Shown here piece by piece: positions 1 through 9,467 of a stretch of 64,000 bases of DNA (the first letter of the stretch is position 1; the number at the start of each line of letters is the position of its first letter). Source of the stretch: Halarchaeum rubridurum. GTDB lineage: Archaea; Halobacteriota; Halobacteria; Halobacteriales; Halobacteriaceae. The DNA lies in the NCBI RefSeq assembly GCF_014647115.1, contig NZ_BMOO01000002.1, forward strand, positions 487,992 to 551,991, in the 5' to 3' direction. Made by a program: the position numbers and the translations under genes. The notes under the pieces were generated by a model, which did no database searches, was not told where the DNA came from, and saw only the letters and a list, made by a program, of their open reading frames with translations.

Positions 1-62
1 CGTTACTCATGGGGTGCGTTCGGACCGCGACGACCGGTGACGGTTCGTGGCTGCACGCTGTT

Positions 63-1169
63 TCACGAGAGCGGGAGGAGGCTGTTCGCCTTCTCAACGA
101 TGCGGCTCTTCGTCTCGGGAGTGATAAACATGGGGTGGATCGTCGTCTCCGAGAAGGCTTGGCGGAGCTGTTCGTTCCCGTGCTCGATGCCCGCGCGGAT
201 CGACGGGCGGCCGGCACCGTGGGCCGCGTTCGCTCGCTGTCCCTCCTCGGAGATCATGAACTCCACGAGTTTGCGCGCCGCCTTCGGATGCGGTGCGTTT
301 TTCGAGACGGCGATGGGCGAGATCACGGCCCCCGTCCAGTCGGTCCGGACGGGCGCTATCGGCGCGCCGTCCTGAAGGAAGGGCGCGACGGCGGTGCTGC
401 CGGCGACACCGAATGCGACGTCGGACTGGCCGGCGACGAGCGACTCCGTGAACGCGCTCGTCGACTGGCCGGCGAACCGCGTCTCCATGTCGGCGAGGTC
501 GGTGAAGTACTGGTCGGCGCGCTCCTCCCCCCACTCGCGCGTGAGTATCCAGTACATCGAGGACATCGTGAACGTCGGCGCGCCGATGCGGTTCTCGAAC
601 TGCGAGGCGAGGATCGCGTCCCACGAGTCGACCGGTTCGTCGGTTCGGGACGTCGAGTACGCGCTCGTGTAGTTCGTCGTCGTCACGGGGAGCATCTTGC
701 TCCGTTCCGTCTCGCTCGCCGTGCTCTCGACCTTCTCGACGAGTGCGTCCGAGTAGACGTCCTTGTACTCCTCCCACATATCGATCTCCGCGAAGTACGG
801 TGTGAGGTCGTCGCGGAGGAACACCTGCGAGACGGAGTTGAGCACGTCGGCGCTGTGCTGGCCGTTCGACTCCTCGGTCTGGAACCGGGAGACGGACTGG
901 TACCCTGGGGCGGTGACGGCGTTGACGGTGATCCCGGTCTCTTCCTCGAACGCCTCGAAGAACCCGGGACGGGACGCGGAGCCGTAGTAGACGACCGTGT
1001 CGGCCATCGAGTCCGAGCTCGTCGTCCCGCCAGTGACCGTCCCACCGTCCCCACCGGATTCGCCGCCGTCACCACCGCCGCTACCGGAGCATCCCGCAAG
1101 TGCCCCGAGACCGACTGTTGCTGCTCCCGCCAAGTACGACCGTCGACTAAAGCGCTCTCGCTGCGACAT
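63..1169 (-). CDS. ABC transporter substrate-binding lipoprotein (iron/polyamine type)
   Basis: This 368-residue extracytoplasmic solute receptor starts with a twin-arginine signal (R9-R10, SRRSYL) and a lipobox ending at C27, followed by a Gly/Ser-rich linker. It should therefore be Tat-exported and lipid-anchored outside the membrane. The rest resembles family 1 binding proteins of the Fe(III)/putrescine type (for example the stretch TVVYYGSASRPGFFEAF). It diverges from an ATPase gene at 1287. No permease lies in the window, but 53 bases downstream a minus-strand ATG at position 10 runs off the edge and is the likely permease start. Ligand unknown; nearby genes suggest an organic acid. Confidence 0.88.
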   Translation of the reverse strand: MSQRERFSRRSYLAGAATVGLGALAGCSGSGGGDGGESGGDGGTVTGGTTSSDSMADTVVYYGSASRPGFFEAFEEETGITVNAVTAPGYQSVSRFQTEESNGQHSADVLNSVSQVFLRDDLTPYFAEIDMWEEYKDVYSDALVEKVESTASETERSKMLPVTTTNYTSAYSTSRTDEPVDSWDAILASQFENRIGAPTFTMSSMYWILTREWGEERADQYFTDLADMETRFAGQSTSAFTESLVAGQSDVAFGVAGSTAVAPFLQDGAPIAPVRTDWTGAVISPIAVSKNAPHPKAARKLVEFMISEEGQRANAAHGAGRPSIRAGIEHGNEQLRQAFSETTIHPMFITPETKSRIVEKANSLLPLS

Positions 1170-1286
1170 TACGGATGGTACTGTAACACACTCTCATATA
1201 ACTGTTATCCTGATTAATGATGATGGATTGATGCGATGGGGCCGACTACACGAACATTTATAATGATGAACAGGGTGTGATGAGGT
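1170..1286. promoter_or_regulatory. Divergent promoter region with two TATA boxes
   Basis: The sequence 1195-1202 read on the minus strand (gttatatg) lies 26-33 bases before the binding-protein start. On the plus strand atttataat at 1256-1264 lies 23-31 bases before the ATPase start. Both spacings fit leaderless haloarchaeal transcripts. No clear operator palindrome was seen. Confidence 0.6.
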
Positions 1287-2429
<1,143 letters not shown>

Positions 2430-2631
2430 GCGACCTAACACGGGATCGACACCCCCAACCTCGACCCCGGACCCGGTCGTCCGACGCGCTCGAAGCGGCG
2501 CCGAGCGACGCGGCGAGGCGTCGCCGACCCCGCGGCCAGCGGAAGATATATACGGGCGGTCACGACACTACACGGACACCGGTACCGACGAAGCGGTCCG
2601 CGTCACGCCGTCGAGACCGACACAGATACGC

Positions 2632-2709
2632 ATGAATCCCACGACCCACTACCGACGACGCGCACAGCACGACGACCGGACGGCCACGCCGATGGGGGTC
2701 GGCGCATGA
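2632..2709 (+). CDS. Possible 25-residue upstream ORF coupled to the amidohydrolase
   Basis: An ATG at 2632 opens 25 codons whose stop TGA overlaps the amidohydrolase ATG at 2706 as ATGA. A TATA-like gatatata near 2544-2551 would start a transcript carrying both. The peptide is rich in Arg, Thr and His, with no recognisable motif. It could be a leader peptide giving translational coupling, or chance. Evidence is only position and the overlap. Confidence 0.3.
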   Translation: MNPTTHYRRRAQHDDRTATPMGVGA

Positions 2710-3782
2710 AGCCCGGGCGCTTCGTCGTCGACACGCACGTCCACGGCCAGCGGCACGCGGTCCGACTCGACAAGTCCGAGATCGAGGCCGGGTACGAGGA
2801 CATCTCGCACGTGATGCGGACCGCGACGCCCGCGGACGAAGCGACCGAGGACTCGGACGTCGTCGTCTACCCGAACACCGACCGAATCATCCACGACATG
2901 GACACCTACGGTGTCGACCGTGCCGTGCTCCTCCCCGGTTTCGGGATGACGAACGAGATACACAAGCAGATGGTACAGGACCACCCGGACCGGTTCACCG
3001 CGCTCGCCTCGCCGGTGCAGACCGACAAGGCCGCCGCGCGCGGTGAGGAGGAGTGGACGATAGAGCGCGCTTGTGAGGAGCTCGACGACGTCCTCGAAGC
3101 GGAGGAGTTCGTCGGGATCGGCGAGTCCGCGCCGACGGACCCGACGCGCGACGAACGGATCGAGTGGCGCGAACGCCGGGACGAACTCAGGCAGGCGTTC
3201 GAGGTTGCCGACGCGCACGACGTCCCGATCAGTTGGCACTCGGGGACGGTGTCCGGGTACTCGGACGGGAAGTCCTCGCTGGACGTCTACCCGGACTGGG
3301 AGGACCCGACGCTCGTCTCCGACCTCGCCGCCGAATACTCGGACGTCGACATCATCATCAACCACGGCGGGATGCAGGGGACGTGGCACGAGGACACCGT
3401 CGACGCGGCCTGCAAGGTCGCCGCCCGGCACAACAACGTCTACTTGGAGATCGGCCTCTACTGGGCGGACCTCATCCACAAACCGTTCAACGACCCGAAC
3501 ATCGACCTCAGCCAGCTGCTCTGGGGGACCGACTGGGGTGCGTCCATGGTGGCGCACGCCCAACCGAACGAGGAGCCGCCGATGTACTGGGACCAGATCG
3601 AGAGCCGCGGTCTCCCCGCGCACCAACCCGACTACTGGGGGACGTCGCTGCGTCAACTGGAGAAGTTCGTCTGGGACGAGGAGCTCCCGCAGGACGAGTT
3701 CAACCTCATTCTCGGTGGGAACGCCTGCCGACTCCTCGACATCGAGCCACCGGAGAAACGTCTCTTCCCTGAGTACCTGTAA
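2706..3782 (+). CDS. Amidohydrolase-2 family protein (ACMSD/5-carboxyvanillate decarboxylase-like), H-x-H type
   Basis: This 358-residue TIM-barrel metal enzyme belongs to the amidohydrolase-2 family, which includes aminocarboxymuconate-semialdehyde decarboxylase, LigW-type decarboxylases and lactonases. Metal ligands visible are H11 and H13 in DTHVH, a His in SWHSG, a His in NHGG and the late Asp in WGTDWG. The start is an ATG overlapping a small upstream ORF. An IclR regulator gene follows 145 bases downstream on the same strand, and further family members lie at 4907 and 15132. The reaction cannot be fixed from sequence; decarboxylation or hydrolysis of a carboxylated ring or ring-fission product is the best inference. 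Confidence 0.82.
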   Translation: MKPGRFVVDTHVHGQRHAVRLDKSEIEAGYEDISHVMRTATPADEATEDSDVVVYPNTDRIIHDMDTYGVDRAVLLPGFGMTNEIHKQMVQDHPDRFTALASPVQTDKAAARGEEEWTIERACEELDDVLEAEEFVGIGESAPTDPTRDERIEWRERRDELRQAFEVADAHDVPISWHSGTVSGYSDGKSSLDVYPDWEDPTLVSDLAAEYSDVDIIINHGGMQGTWHEDTVDAACKVAARHNNVYLEIGLYWADLIHKPFNDPNIDLSQLLWGTDWGASMVAHAQPNEEPPMYWDQIESRGLPAHQPDYWGTSLRQLEKFVWDEELPQDEFNLILGGNACRLLDIEPPEKRLFPEYL

Positions 3783-3927
3783 GCGACGCCGTGAGGGCCG
3801 GCGCACGTCGGTTCGTGTCCCCGAGGACGAAACCGACCCGCACGCACCGGCCCGCAGTCACACAGACCGTCCGGTTATGGTGGACGGTTGGAAAGAGCTA
3901 TACGGGTCGCCGGTCTTCCACACGACC

Positions 3928-4686
3928 ATGGGCGACAACGAGGCCAGCCGGATCGGAGCGGTCGAGCGGTTCGGGGAGATAATCGAGGTGCTCCGGGAGC
4001 GCGAGCCGCTGAGTTCGCGCGCCGTGGCGTCGGCGCTCGACGTTTCGAAGAGCACCGCACACGCGTACCTCGCCACGATGGAGGAGTTGGAGTACGTGAC
4101 GCGCTCACCGGACGGCTACGCGGTGAGTCTGAAGTTCCTCGAGTACGGGATGGAGGAACGCGAGCGCCTCCCCATCGTCGACGTCGCGGCGGACACCATC
4201 GAGCAGTTGGCGAGCGACACGAGCGAGGCGGTCTACCTGGTCGTCGAGGAGCACGGCTACGGCGTGTACGTGGATTACGCGCTCGGAGAGCGGGCAGTCA
4301 CGACGCACGCCATCGTCGGGACGCGCTCGCCGCTACACAGTATCGCGTCAGGGAAGACGATCCTGGCGCACCTCCCCGAAGAGCGCGTCGACGAGATCGT
4401 CGCAGCCCACGGCCTCCCGGCGGAGACGGAGCGGACGATACAGTCCCGCGAAGCGTTAGACGAGACGCTGGCGCGCGTCCGCGAACAGGGGTACGCGATC
4501 AACGAGCACGAGGCGAACGCGGGGACGCGGGCTGTCGGCGCACCAGTCGTCGTCGACGACGAGGTGGTCGCGGCAATCGCCGTGGCGGGTCCAGCACACC
4601 GGATTACACCGGAGCGGATCGAGGCGGACGTGCTGGGCGAGGTCCTCGCGGCGGCGAACGAGATCGAGCTGACGTATCCCTCGTAG
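3928..4686 (+). CDS. IclR family transcriptional regulator
   Basis: This 252-residue regulator has an N-terminal winged helix (residues about 10-70, with SRAVASALDVSKSTAHAYL as the recognition region) and a C-terminal IclR effector domain containing SGKTILAHLP and ETERTI. The ATG at 3928 is chosen because gctatacg about 25 bases upstream fits a TATA box and the N-terminus then matches the family. An in-frame ATG at 3877 would add 17 residues of unusual sequence. IclR proteins usually sense small carboxylic or aromatic acids, so control of the neighbouring catabolic genes is the likely role. Confidence 0.9.
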   Translation: MGDNEASRIGAVERFGEIIEVLREREPLSSRAVASALDVSKSTAHAYLATMEELEYVTRSPDGYAVSLKFLEYGMEERERLPIVDVAADTIEQLASDTSEAVYLVVEEHGYGVYVDYALGERAVTTHAIVGTRSPLHSIASGKTILAHLPEERVDEIVAAHGLPAETERTIQSREALDETLARVREQGYAINEHEANAGTRAVGAPVVVDDEVVAAIAVAGPAHRITPERIEADVLGEVLAAANEIELTYPS

Positions 4687-4906
4687 CGTCCGGTATTACT
4701 GGACGCCGCTCGCGGATTTACAGCGATACTGGCGTAACGCGACGGCGAGCGTGCGGTCTCAGGGTAGCCGAATACCCACGCACAAAGATAGTGAAGAACC
4801 CGACCGACAATACTGGACGCCCTCGACGGGGTCGTGGTCGGCCGCACGGCTCACCGGTGGGAACCTGCGGGAAGAGGAGGCGTCGGTCGAGGAGCGGACG
4901 CAGTCG
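4687..4906. repeat. Intergenic region with repeated tactgg(a)cg motifs
   Basis: This convergent 220-bp gap contains tactggacgcc at 4697-4707 and again at 4811-4821, with a shortened tactggcgt at 4727-4735. A related motif (acgccaatattg, reverse orientation) occurs at 14163-14174 near the second IclR gene. These could be regulator sites or remnants. No gene was found here. Confidence 0.4.
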
Positions 4907-5893
4907 TTACCGGTCGAGCAGGTCGAGGAGGTTGCCGCCGAGGATGGCCTCCCGGTCGGACTCGGGGACGTCCATCGCCTCGACGGCGGGGACGGTCTCG
5001 TCGAGCCAGAACCGGCCGCCGTCCGGGCCGAACGGGTAGTCCGCACCGAAGAGGACGTTGTCGGCACCGAAGAACTCGTAGCCACACTGGAGCGTGAGCT
5101 GCTTCCCGCGCGAGCTCACCGCCGTGTCTGCGTAGATGCGGTCGAAGTAGGCGTCGAGGGGCTGGGAGAGGTCGCTGACGGTCCCGACGTACAGTTCGGG
5201 GTCCTCGGAGCGACTCTGGTAGAACGAGCGGATGCGCTCGTCCACGAAGGGGAGGAAGCCGCCCATGTGGTGGGAGACGACGTCGATGTTCGGGAACTCG
5301 TCGAGCACGCCGTTGAACACGAGTCGCGCGAGCGCGACCGTCGTGTCGAACGGCCAGCCCAGCGCCTTGTATATCCAGGTGTCCTCGGCCTCGTAGTCGT
5401 GCCAGTCGTAGAGCTGTGGGTGAATCCACAGCGGGACGTCCGCCTGATTCAGGGCATCGTAGAACTCCGCGAACTCCGGGTCGTCGAGGAGACGGCCCTC
5501 GACGTTCGTGAACGTCTGGACGCCGGCCATGTCGAGGTCATCGACGGCCCGCCCGACCTCGTCGACGAACTCGCCCGTGAGGCGCGGAAGCGTGGCGACC
5601 GGGATGAACTTGTCCGGGTGGTCGTCGGCGATGCGGCGAATCTCGTCGTTCGCCAGACGGGTCACTTCGAGGGCGTCCTTATCGGAGAGCCCCTCCCAGA
5701 TCGGCGGGTGGGCGAGCGTGAGAACCTGCTTGTCGATCCCGAACTCCTCCATGTCCGCGATGCGGTTGTCGACGTCCATCAGGTGCGTCGCGGTTTCGAG
5801 GTTCGTCACCTCGTCGTGTGGGTGGACCTCGACGAGTTTATCGTAGACCGCGGGTGGGAGGACGTGCGAATACGCGTCTATCACTGGTGGCAT
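4907..5893 (-). CDS. Amidohydrolase-2 family protein with Y-x-H in place of H-x-H
   Basis: This 328-residue protein matches the ACMSD-like amidohydrolase family in overall layout: an N-terminal DAYSHVLPP, a mid-protein WIHPQ, then SHHMGG and a late GADYPFG that supplies the Asp ligand. The usual first metal ligand pair His-x-His reads Y8-S9-H10, so one histidine is replaced by tyrosine. Members of this family are mostly non-oxidative decarboxylases or hydrolases of aromatic and ring-fission acids. It converges with the IclR gene at 3928 and diverges from the LigM-like gene at 6055, suggesting a shared pathway. The substrate is unknown. Confidence 0.82.
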   Translation of the reverse strand: MPPVIDAYSHVLPPAVYDKLVEVHPHDEVTNLETATHLMDVDNRIADMEEFGIDKQVLTLAHPPIWEGLSDKDALEVTRLANDEIRRIADDHPDKFIPVATLPRLTGEFVDEVGRAVDDLDMAGVQTFTNVEGRLLDDPEFAEFYDALNQADVPLWIHPQLYDWHDYEAEDTWIYKALGWPFDTTVALARLVFNGVLDEFPNIDVVSHHMGGFLPFVDERIRSFYQSRSEDPELYVGTVSDLSQPLDAYFDRIYADTAVSSRGKQLTLQCGYEFFGADNVLFGADYPFGPDGGRFWLDETVPAVEAMDVPESDREAILGGNLLDLLDR

Positions 5894-6023
5894 GCGTTCT
5901 CACAAACCTGCGGTGGGTACAAAACCGTTTCCCAGTATCGAACTCCGGGGTCGGTCGGGGTGAAGTGGCGTGGTGTGAGAGGGGTGGCGGGAGGACGATG
6001 GGATGGGGTGGGTCGGAGACGAA

Positions 6024-6030
6024 GTATTAA
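6024..6030 (+). promoter_or_regulatory. TATA box of the LigM-like gene
   Basis: The sequence gtattaa lies 25-31 bases before the ATG at 6055, the spacing expected for a leaderless haloarchaeal transcript. Confidence 0.5.
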
Positions 6031-6054
6031 GTGACGGTCCCGTGATGGTGGCGT

Positions 6055-7401
6055 ATGGTCCCTGAAGAGATACAGGCGTCTGCGGAGCCTGTGGAACTGC
6101 TCAGAGCGAAGGGAGAAGACTACACAGCGAACTTCCCGGTCGTCCCGAACGAGATTACGAACTGGATCGACGAGCAGCGCGCGATCACCGAGTCCGCCGC
6201 GCTAGCGAACCTCTCACATCACATGGCGTCGCTCCGCGTCAGCGGCCCGGACGCGCGCGACCTCCTGCGCGACCTCAGCGTCAACAGTTTCGAGGAGTTC
6301 CCCATCGGGAAGGCCAAGCAGATCGTGATGTGTAACCCCAACGGCCACATCATCGGTGACGGACCGATGCTCCGCGTCGACGACGACGAGTACTACGGCC
6401 CGGGCGTCCTCTCCGCCAACTGGGTGAAGTACAACCAGGAGACGGGCGACTACGACGCGGACGTCGATATCGAGGCGCGGACGTCGGCGCTCGACGGCGA
6501 CCCCGACAAGTTCGTCTACCAGGTCGCCGGCCCGAACGCCCCCGAAGTCCTCGCCGACCTCACCGACGCCGATCTCGGCTCCATCGGCTTCTACAACTTC
6601 GAGGAGATCACCTTCGGCGGCGCGGACGGCGTGCTCGCACTCGGCCACGGGATGTCGACGGAGGCCGGCGGCTTCGAGTTCGTCGGCGACTTCGAGGACA
6701 GCGAGCGGGTCCGGGAGGCCATCGTCGAGGCCGGCGAGGCGTACGACCTCCGGCAACTCGGCTCGAAGGCCTACCACACGCTCTCCGTCAAGCTCGGGTG
6801 GCTCCCGCCGGGCGTCCCGCCGATCTACGACGTCGAGGAGATGGCCGATTACCGGGAGTGGCTCGACGCCGACAGCCGCGAAGCGACGTACTCCATCGAC
6901 GGGAGCTACGACTCGGACGACATCAGCGACTACTACATGAGCCCGGTCGAGCTCGGCTACGAGTCGCTGATCTCCTTCGACCACGACTTCGTCGGCCGCG
7001 ACGCCCTCGAATCGCAGCTCGCGGAAGACCACCGTGAGCTCGTCACGCTCGAATGGAACGACGAGGACGTCGTCGACGTCTTCGCCTCGCTGTTCGGCGA
7101 CGGCGGGCACTACAAGTACATGGACCTGCCCCGCGTCGGGTGGGGGCGGGCGAACTACGACACCGTCACTGCGGACGGCGAGTTCATCGGCACGTCGCAC
7201 TCGCGGTCGTACCAGTACGACATCCGCTCGATGATCTCCCTGTGCCGCATCGACCCCGAGTACAGCGAGACCGGCACGGAGGTCACGCTGACGTGGGGCG
7301 AGGCGTCCGACTCGCCGAACCCGAAGGTCGAGGAGCACGAGCAGACGACGATCCGCGCGACGGTCCGGGAAGCGCCCTACTCCACGGACCAGCGGAAGTA
7401 A
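6055..7401 (+). CDS. Tetrahydrofolate-dependent O-demethylase-like protein (LigM/DesA family, GcvT fold)
   Basis: This 448-residue GcvT-fold protein resembles LigM and DesA, bacterial enzymes that move the methyl group of vanillate or syringate to tetrahydrofolate. Shared features run along the whole length: a His pair (H55-H56 in SHHM), KAKQIVM, GHIIGDG, ANWVKYNQETG, GSKAY with Y240, FDHDFVGRDALE, and a C-terminal LTWGEA followed by EEHEQTTIRA. Length is close to LigM and well above aminomethyltransferase or DmdA. The residues at the positions I recall as LigM Gln57 and Arg122 are not kept, so the methylated substrate may differ. It sits amid ACMSD-like proteins, an aldehyde dehydrogenase and importers, fitting methoxy-aromatic catabolism. 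Confidence 0.8.
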   Translation: MVPEEIQASAEPVELLRAKGEDYTANFPVVPNEITNWIDEQRAITESAALANLSHHMASLRVSGPDARDLLRDLSVNSFEEFPIGKAKQIVMCNPNGHIIGDGPMLRVDDDEYYGPGVLSANWVKYNQETGDYDADVDIEARTSALDGDPDKFVYQVAGPNAPEVLADLTDADLGSIGFYNFEEITFGGADGVLALGHGMSTEAGGFEFVGDFEDSERVREAIVEAGEAYDLRQLGSKAYHTLSVKLGWLPPGVPPIYDVEEMADYREWLDADSREATYSIDGSYDSDDISDYYMSPVELGYESLISFDHDFVGRDALESQLAEDHRELVTLEWNDEDVVDVFASLFGDGGHYKYMDLPRVGWGRANYDTVTADGEFIGTSHSRSYQYDIRSMISLCRIDPEYSETGTEVTLTWGEASDSPNPKVEEHEQTTIRATVREAPYSTDQRK

Positions 7402-7738
7402 GCGAGCGGCATCGACGAGAACGCGGGACGGCGCGAACACGAGACATCGACGCGACGCACCGAGACCGACGCGAGCACGCGACGCTGACGCGAATCGAGG
7501 AGGGACGAACACGGGACATCGACGGCGCGGGGCATCGAGCCGTTACGACCCACTTTTCTTCGAGACATCCGACACCCACGGACGCCACCGCCCAGGGTGG
7601 GGGAGGCGGCGCGACGACTGTCCGAGCGACGTCAGCGGCCGCTCGGGTCAGACGGCTGCGCGCGTGACGGGGACGGGGAGCACGAACGCGTGAGGGAGAC
7701 GGAAGAGAACGAGCGCGGGTCGTCGGGAAGCGGTGTCG
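7402..7738. other. Convergent intergenic region, no gene seen
   Basis: This 337-bp gap lies between two converging genes. It holds short imperfect direct repeats of the type cgaacacggacatcgacg (about 7433-7452 and 7504-7523) and a pyrimidine run acttttctt near 7551-7559 that could end transcription of the plus-strand gene. No convincing coding sequence was found. Confidence 0.4.
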
Positions 7739-8527
7739 TTACTCGGTCGGCTGGACGCCCTCGATCTCGGGTCGCCAGTCGGTCATGTAGTTGTGGAGGG
7801 GGACGATGACGCCGTACTCGACGATGAAGAGGAAGACCATGAAGACGACGAGCCACGCCATCATCGCGGTCAGCTGGTAGTTGTCGAAGCTCCGCTTGAA
7901 CATGAACCCGACGCCGCGCGTGAGGAGGAGCGCCTCGACGAGCAGCGTGATCTTCCAGCCGATGGAGAGCGCCGAGCGGACGCTCGTGAAGAGGAACGGC
8001 ACGAGTTGCGGGATGATGACCTCCATGAACGTCTGATAGCGGCTCGCACCGAAGAACCCCGACATCTCTTCGAGATTCCGGTCGAGATTCCGCGCGCCCT
8101 CCCACATGTTCAGGACGACGAAGGGAGTGACGACGATGGGGACGCCGATGTAGCCGGCGAGCGGCGTGAAACCGAACCAGACGCCGACGAGGAAGACGAC
8201 GACCAGCGAGGGGAAGGCGAGCCACCCGTACACCCAGGGCGACGTCGCGGTCTCCAGCCAGTCGGACGTCCCGAGCGCGACGCCGACGACGGTGCCGACG
8301 GCGAGACAGACGACGAGCGAGACGAAAATCATCTCCGCCGTCTTCCAGACGTGGTAGTACCACATGTGGCCGTACGCGCCGGGTGTGGTCAGGATGACGC
8401 CGAGTTCCTCGACGACCGCCCCGACGCCGGGGAGGACGGCCGGGAAGGCGACGCTGCCGACCCACCAGATGACGAGCAGACCGAGCATCGACGCCACAGA
8501 CCAGAGGATGCGCCGGACCCGGTCCAT
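7739..8527 (-). CDS. ABC transporter permease (SsuC/TauC type)
   Basis: This 262-residue inner-membrane permease has about six hydrophobic helices and the cytoplasmic EAA-type loop (NMWEGARNLDRNLEEM then FFGAS) that docks to the ATPase. The start codon ATG at 8527 shares its A with the TGA stop of the upstream ATPase gene (TGATG), showing translational coupling. A second, related permease is encoded at 10521 on the other strand. The two may form a heterodimer with the ATPase at 8527-9324 and the receptor at 9468. Taurine, nitrate and aromatic-acid importers belong to this class; the ligand is not known. Confidence 0.9.
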   Translation of the reverse strand: MDRVRRILWSVASMLGLLVIWWVGSVAFPAVLPGVGAVVEELGVILTTPGAYGHMWYYHVWKTAEMIFVSLVVCLAVGTVVGVALGTSDWLETATSPWVYGWLAFPSLVVVFLVGVWFGFTPLAGYIGVPIVVTPFVVLNMWEGARNLDRNLEEMSGFFGASRYQTFMEVIIPQLVPFLFTSVRSALSIGWKITLLVEALLLTRGVGFMFKRSFDNYQLTAMMAWLVVFMVFLFIVEYGVIVPLHNYMTDWRPEIEGVQPTE

Positions 8528-9324
8528 CACGACACCACCTGCTCGTGGAACTCCGTGTAGAGTTCGGTCTCGCGTTCCGCGACGGCCGGGTCGTCGTAGT
8601 GGCGGGGGCGCTCGATGTCGACGTCGCGGCGGGCGAACATCTCGCCGACCTCGTTCATCATGTAGATGTAGTCGGAGAGGAAGACGGCCTCGTTGATGTC
8701 GTGGGTGACGAAGAGGACGGTCATGTCCTCCTCGCGCCAAATCTCGAGGAGTTCCTCGCGGAGGTCACCAGCAGTAATCTCGTCGAGGCTGGAGAACGGT
8801 TCGTCCATGAGCAACATCTCGGGTTCGATAGCGAGCGCGCGCGCGATGGCGACGCGCTGTTTCATCCCGCCGGAGAGTCGACTCGGGTAGTTGTCGGCGT
8901 CGCTGAGGAGGCCGACCATGTCGAGATACTTCTCGATACGCTCGTCCCACTCCGATTCGGGGACGTCGCGGGCCTGCAGGGCGAACTCGATGTTCTCGGC
9001 AACCGTCCGCCATTCCAGGAGGCGGGGCTCCTGGAAGACGTAGCCGGAGGAAAGGTCGTCGGGCGTGACGTCGCGGCCACCGCGGCGCATCGTCCCCGAG
9101 GTCGGTTCGACGAGGCCGGCGACGACGTTCATCAGCGTCGTCTTCCCACACCCGGAGGGGCCGAGGAGGGAGACGAACGAACCGGGTTCGACGTCGAGGT
9201 CGATCTCGTCGAGCACGAGGACGCGCCCCTGCCCGGGTTTGCCGTAGTACTTGACGATGTCTCGGAGTTCGAGCGTAGCGTCATCGCTGTCGGTCGCGTC
9301 GGCGGACCGTTGGCTTCGACTCAT
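8527..9324 (-). CDS. ABC transporter ATP-binding protein (SsuB/TauB type)
   Basis: This 265-residue ATPase shows Walker A (GPSGCGKT), Q-loop (FQEPRLLEW), signature LSGGMKQR, Walker B (MLLMDEPFSSLD) and switch histidine (FVTHDI). The EPRL after the Q-loop glutamine and the short length are typical of nitrate/sulfonate/taurine-type importers. It is the first gene of a two-gene minus-strand operon with the permease at 7739. It diverges from the receptor gene at 9468, so the four genes form one divergently transcribed transporter. Confidence 0.93.
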   Translation of the reverse strand: MSRSQRSADATDSDDATLELRDIVKYYGKPGQGRVLVLDEIDLDVEPGSFVSLLGPSGCGKTTLMNVVAGLVEPTSGTMRRGGRDVTPDDLSSGYVFQEPRLLEWRTVAENIEFALQARDVPESEWDERIEKYLDMVGLLSDADNYPSRLSGGMKQRVAIARALAIEPEMLLMDEPFSSLDEITAGDLREELLEIWREEDMTVLFVTHDINEAVFLSDYIYMMNEVGEMFARRDVDIERPRHYDDPAVAERETELYTEFHEQVVS

Positions 9325-9467
9325 GGACGTGTACTCGACTTACCCTCCAGTACTATGGTACTTTCGGACACACGAGGGGAGGACGGCGGCCGCGCGAATT
9401 ATCTCACCCAGATGGGTGTACAAATTAAACGTTACAATTATGTGGGCGCTTCGCTAACTGTGGGAAC
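9325..9467. promoter_or_regulatory. Divergent promoter with 14-bp palindrome
   Basis: The palindrome agtac-tatg-gtact at 9349-9362 sits 25-38 bases before the ATPase start, where its TATA box should be, so a bound repressor would block that promoter. For the receptor gene acaattatg at 9434-9442 is 26-34 bases before the ATG. An AT-rich stretch caaattaaacgttac precedes it. Confidence 0.5.

Noticed and set aside
9..1217. Long plus-strand frame opposite the binding-protein gene
   Set aside because: Antisense shadow of a GC-rich gene; Arg-rich without motifs.
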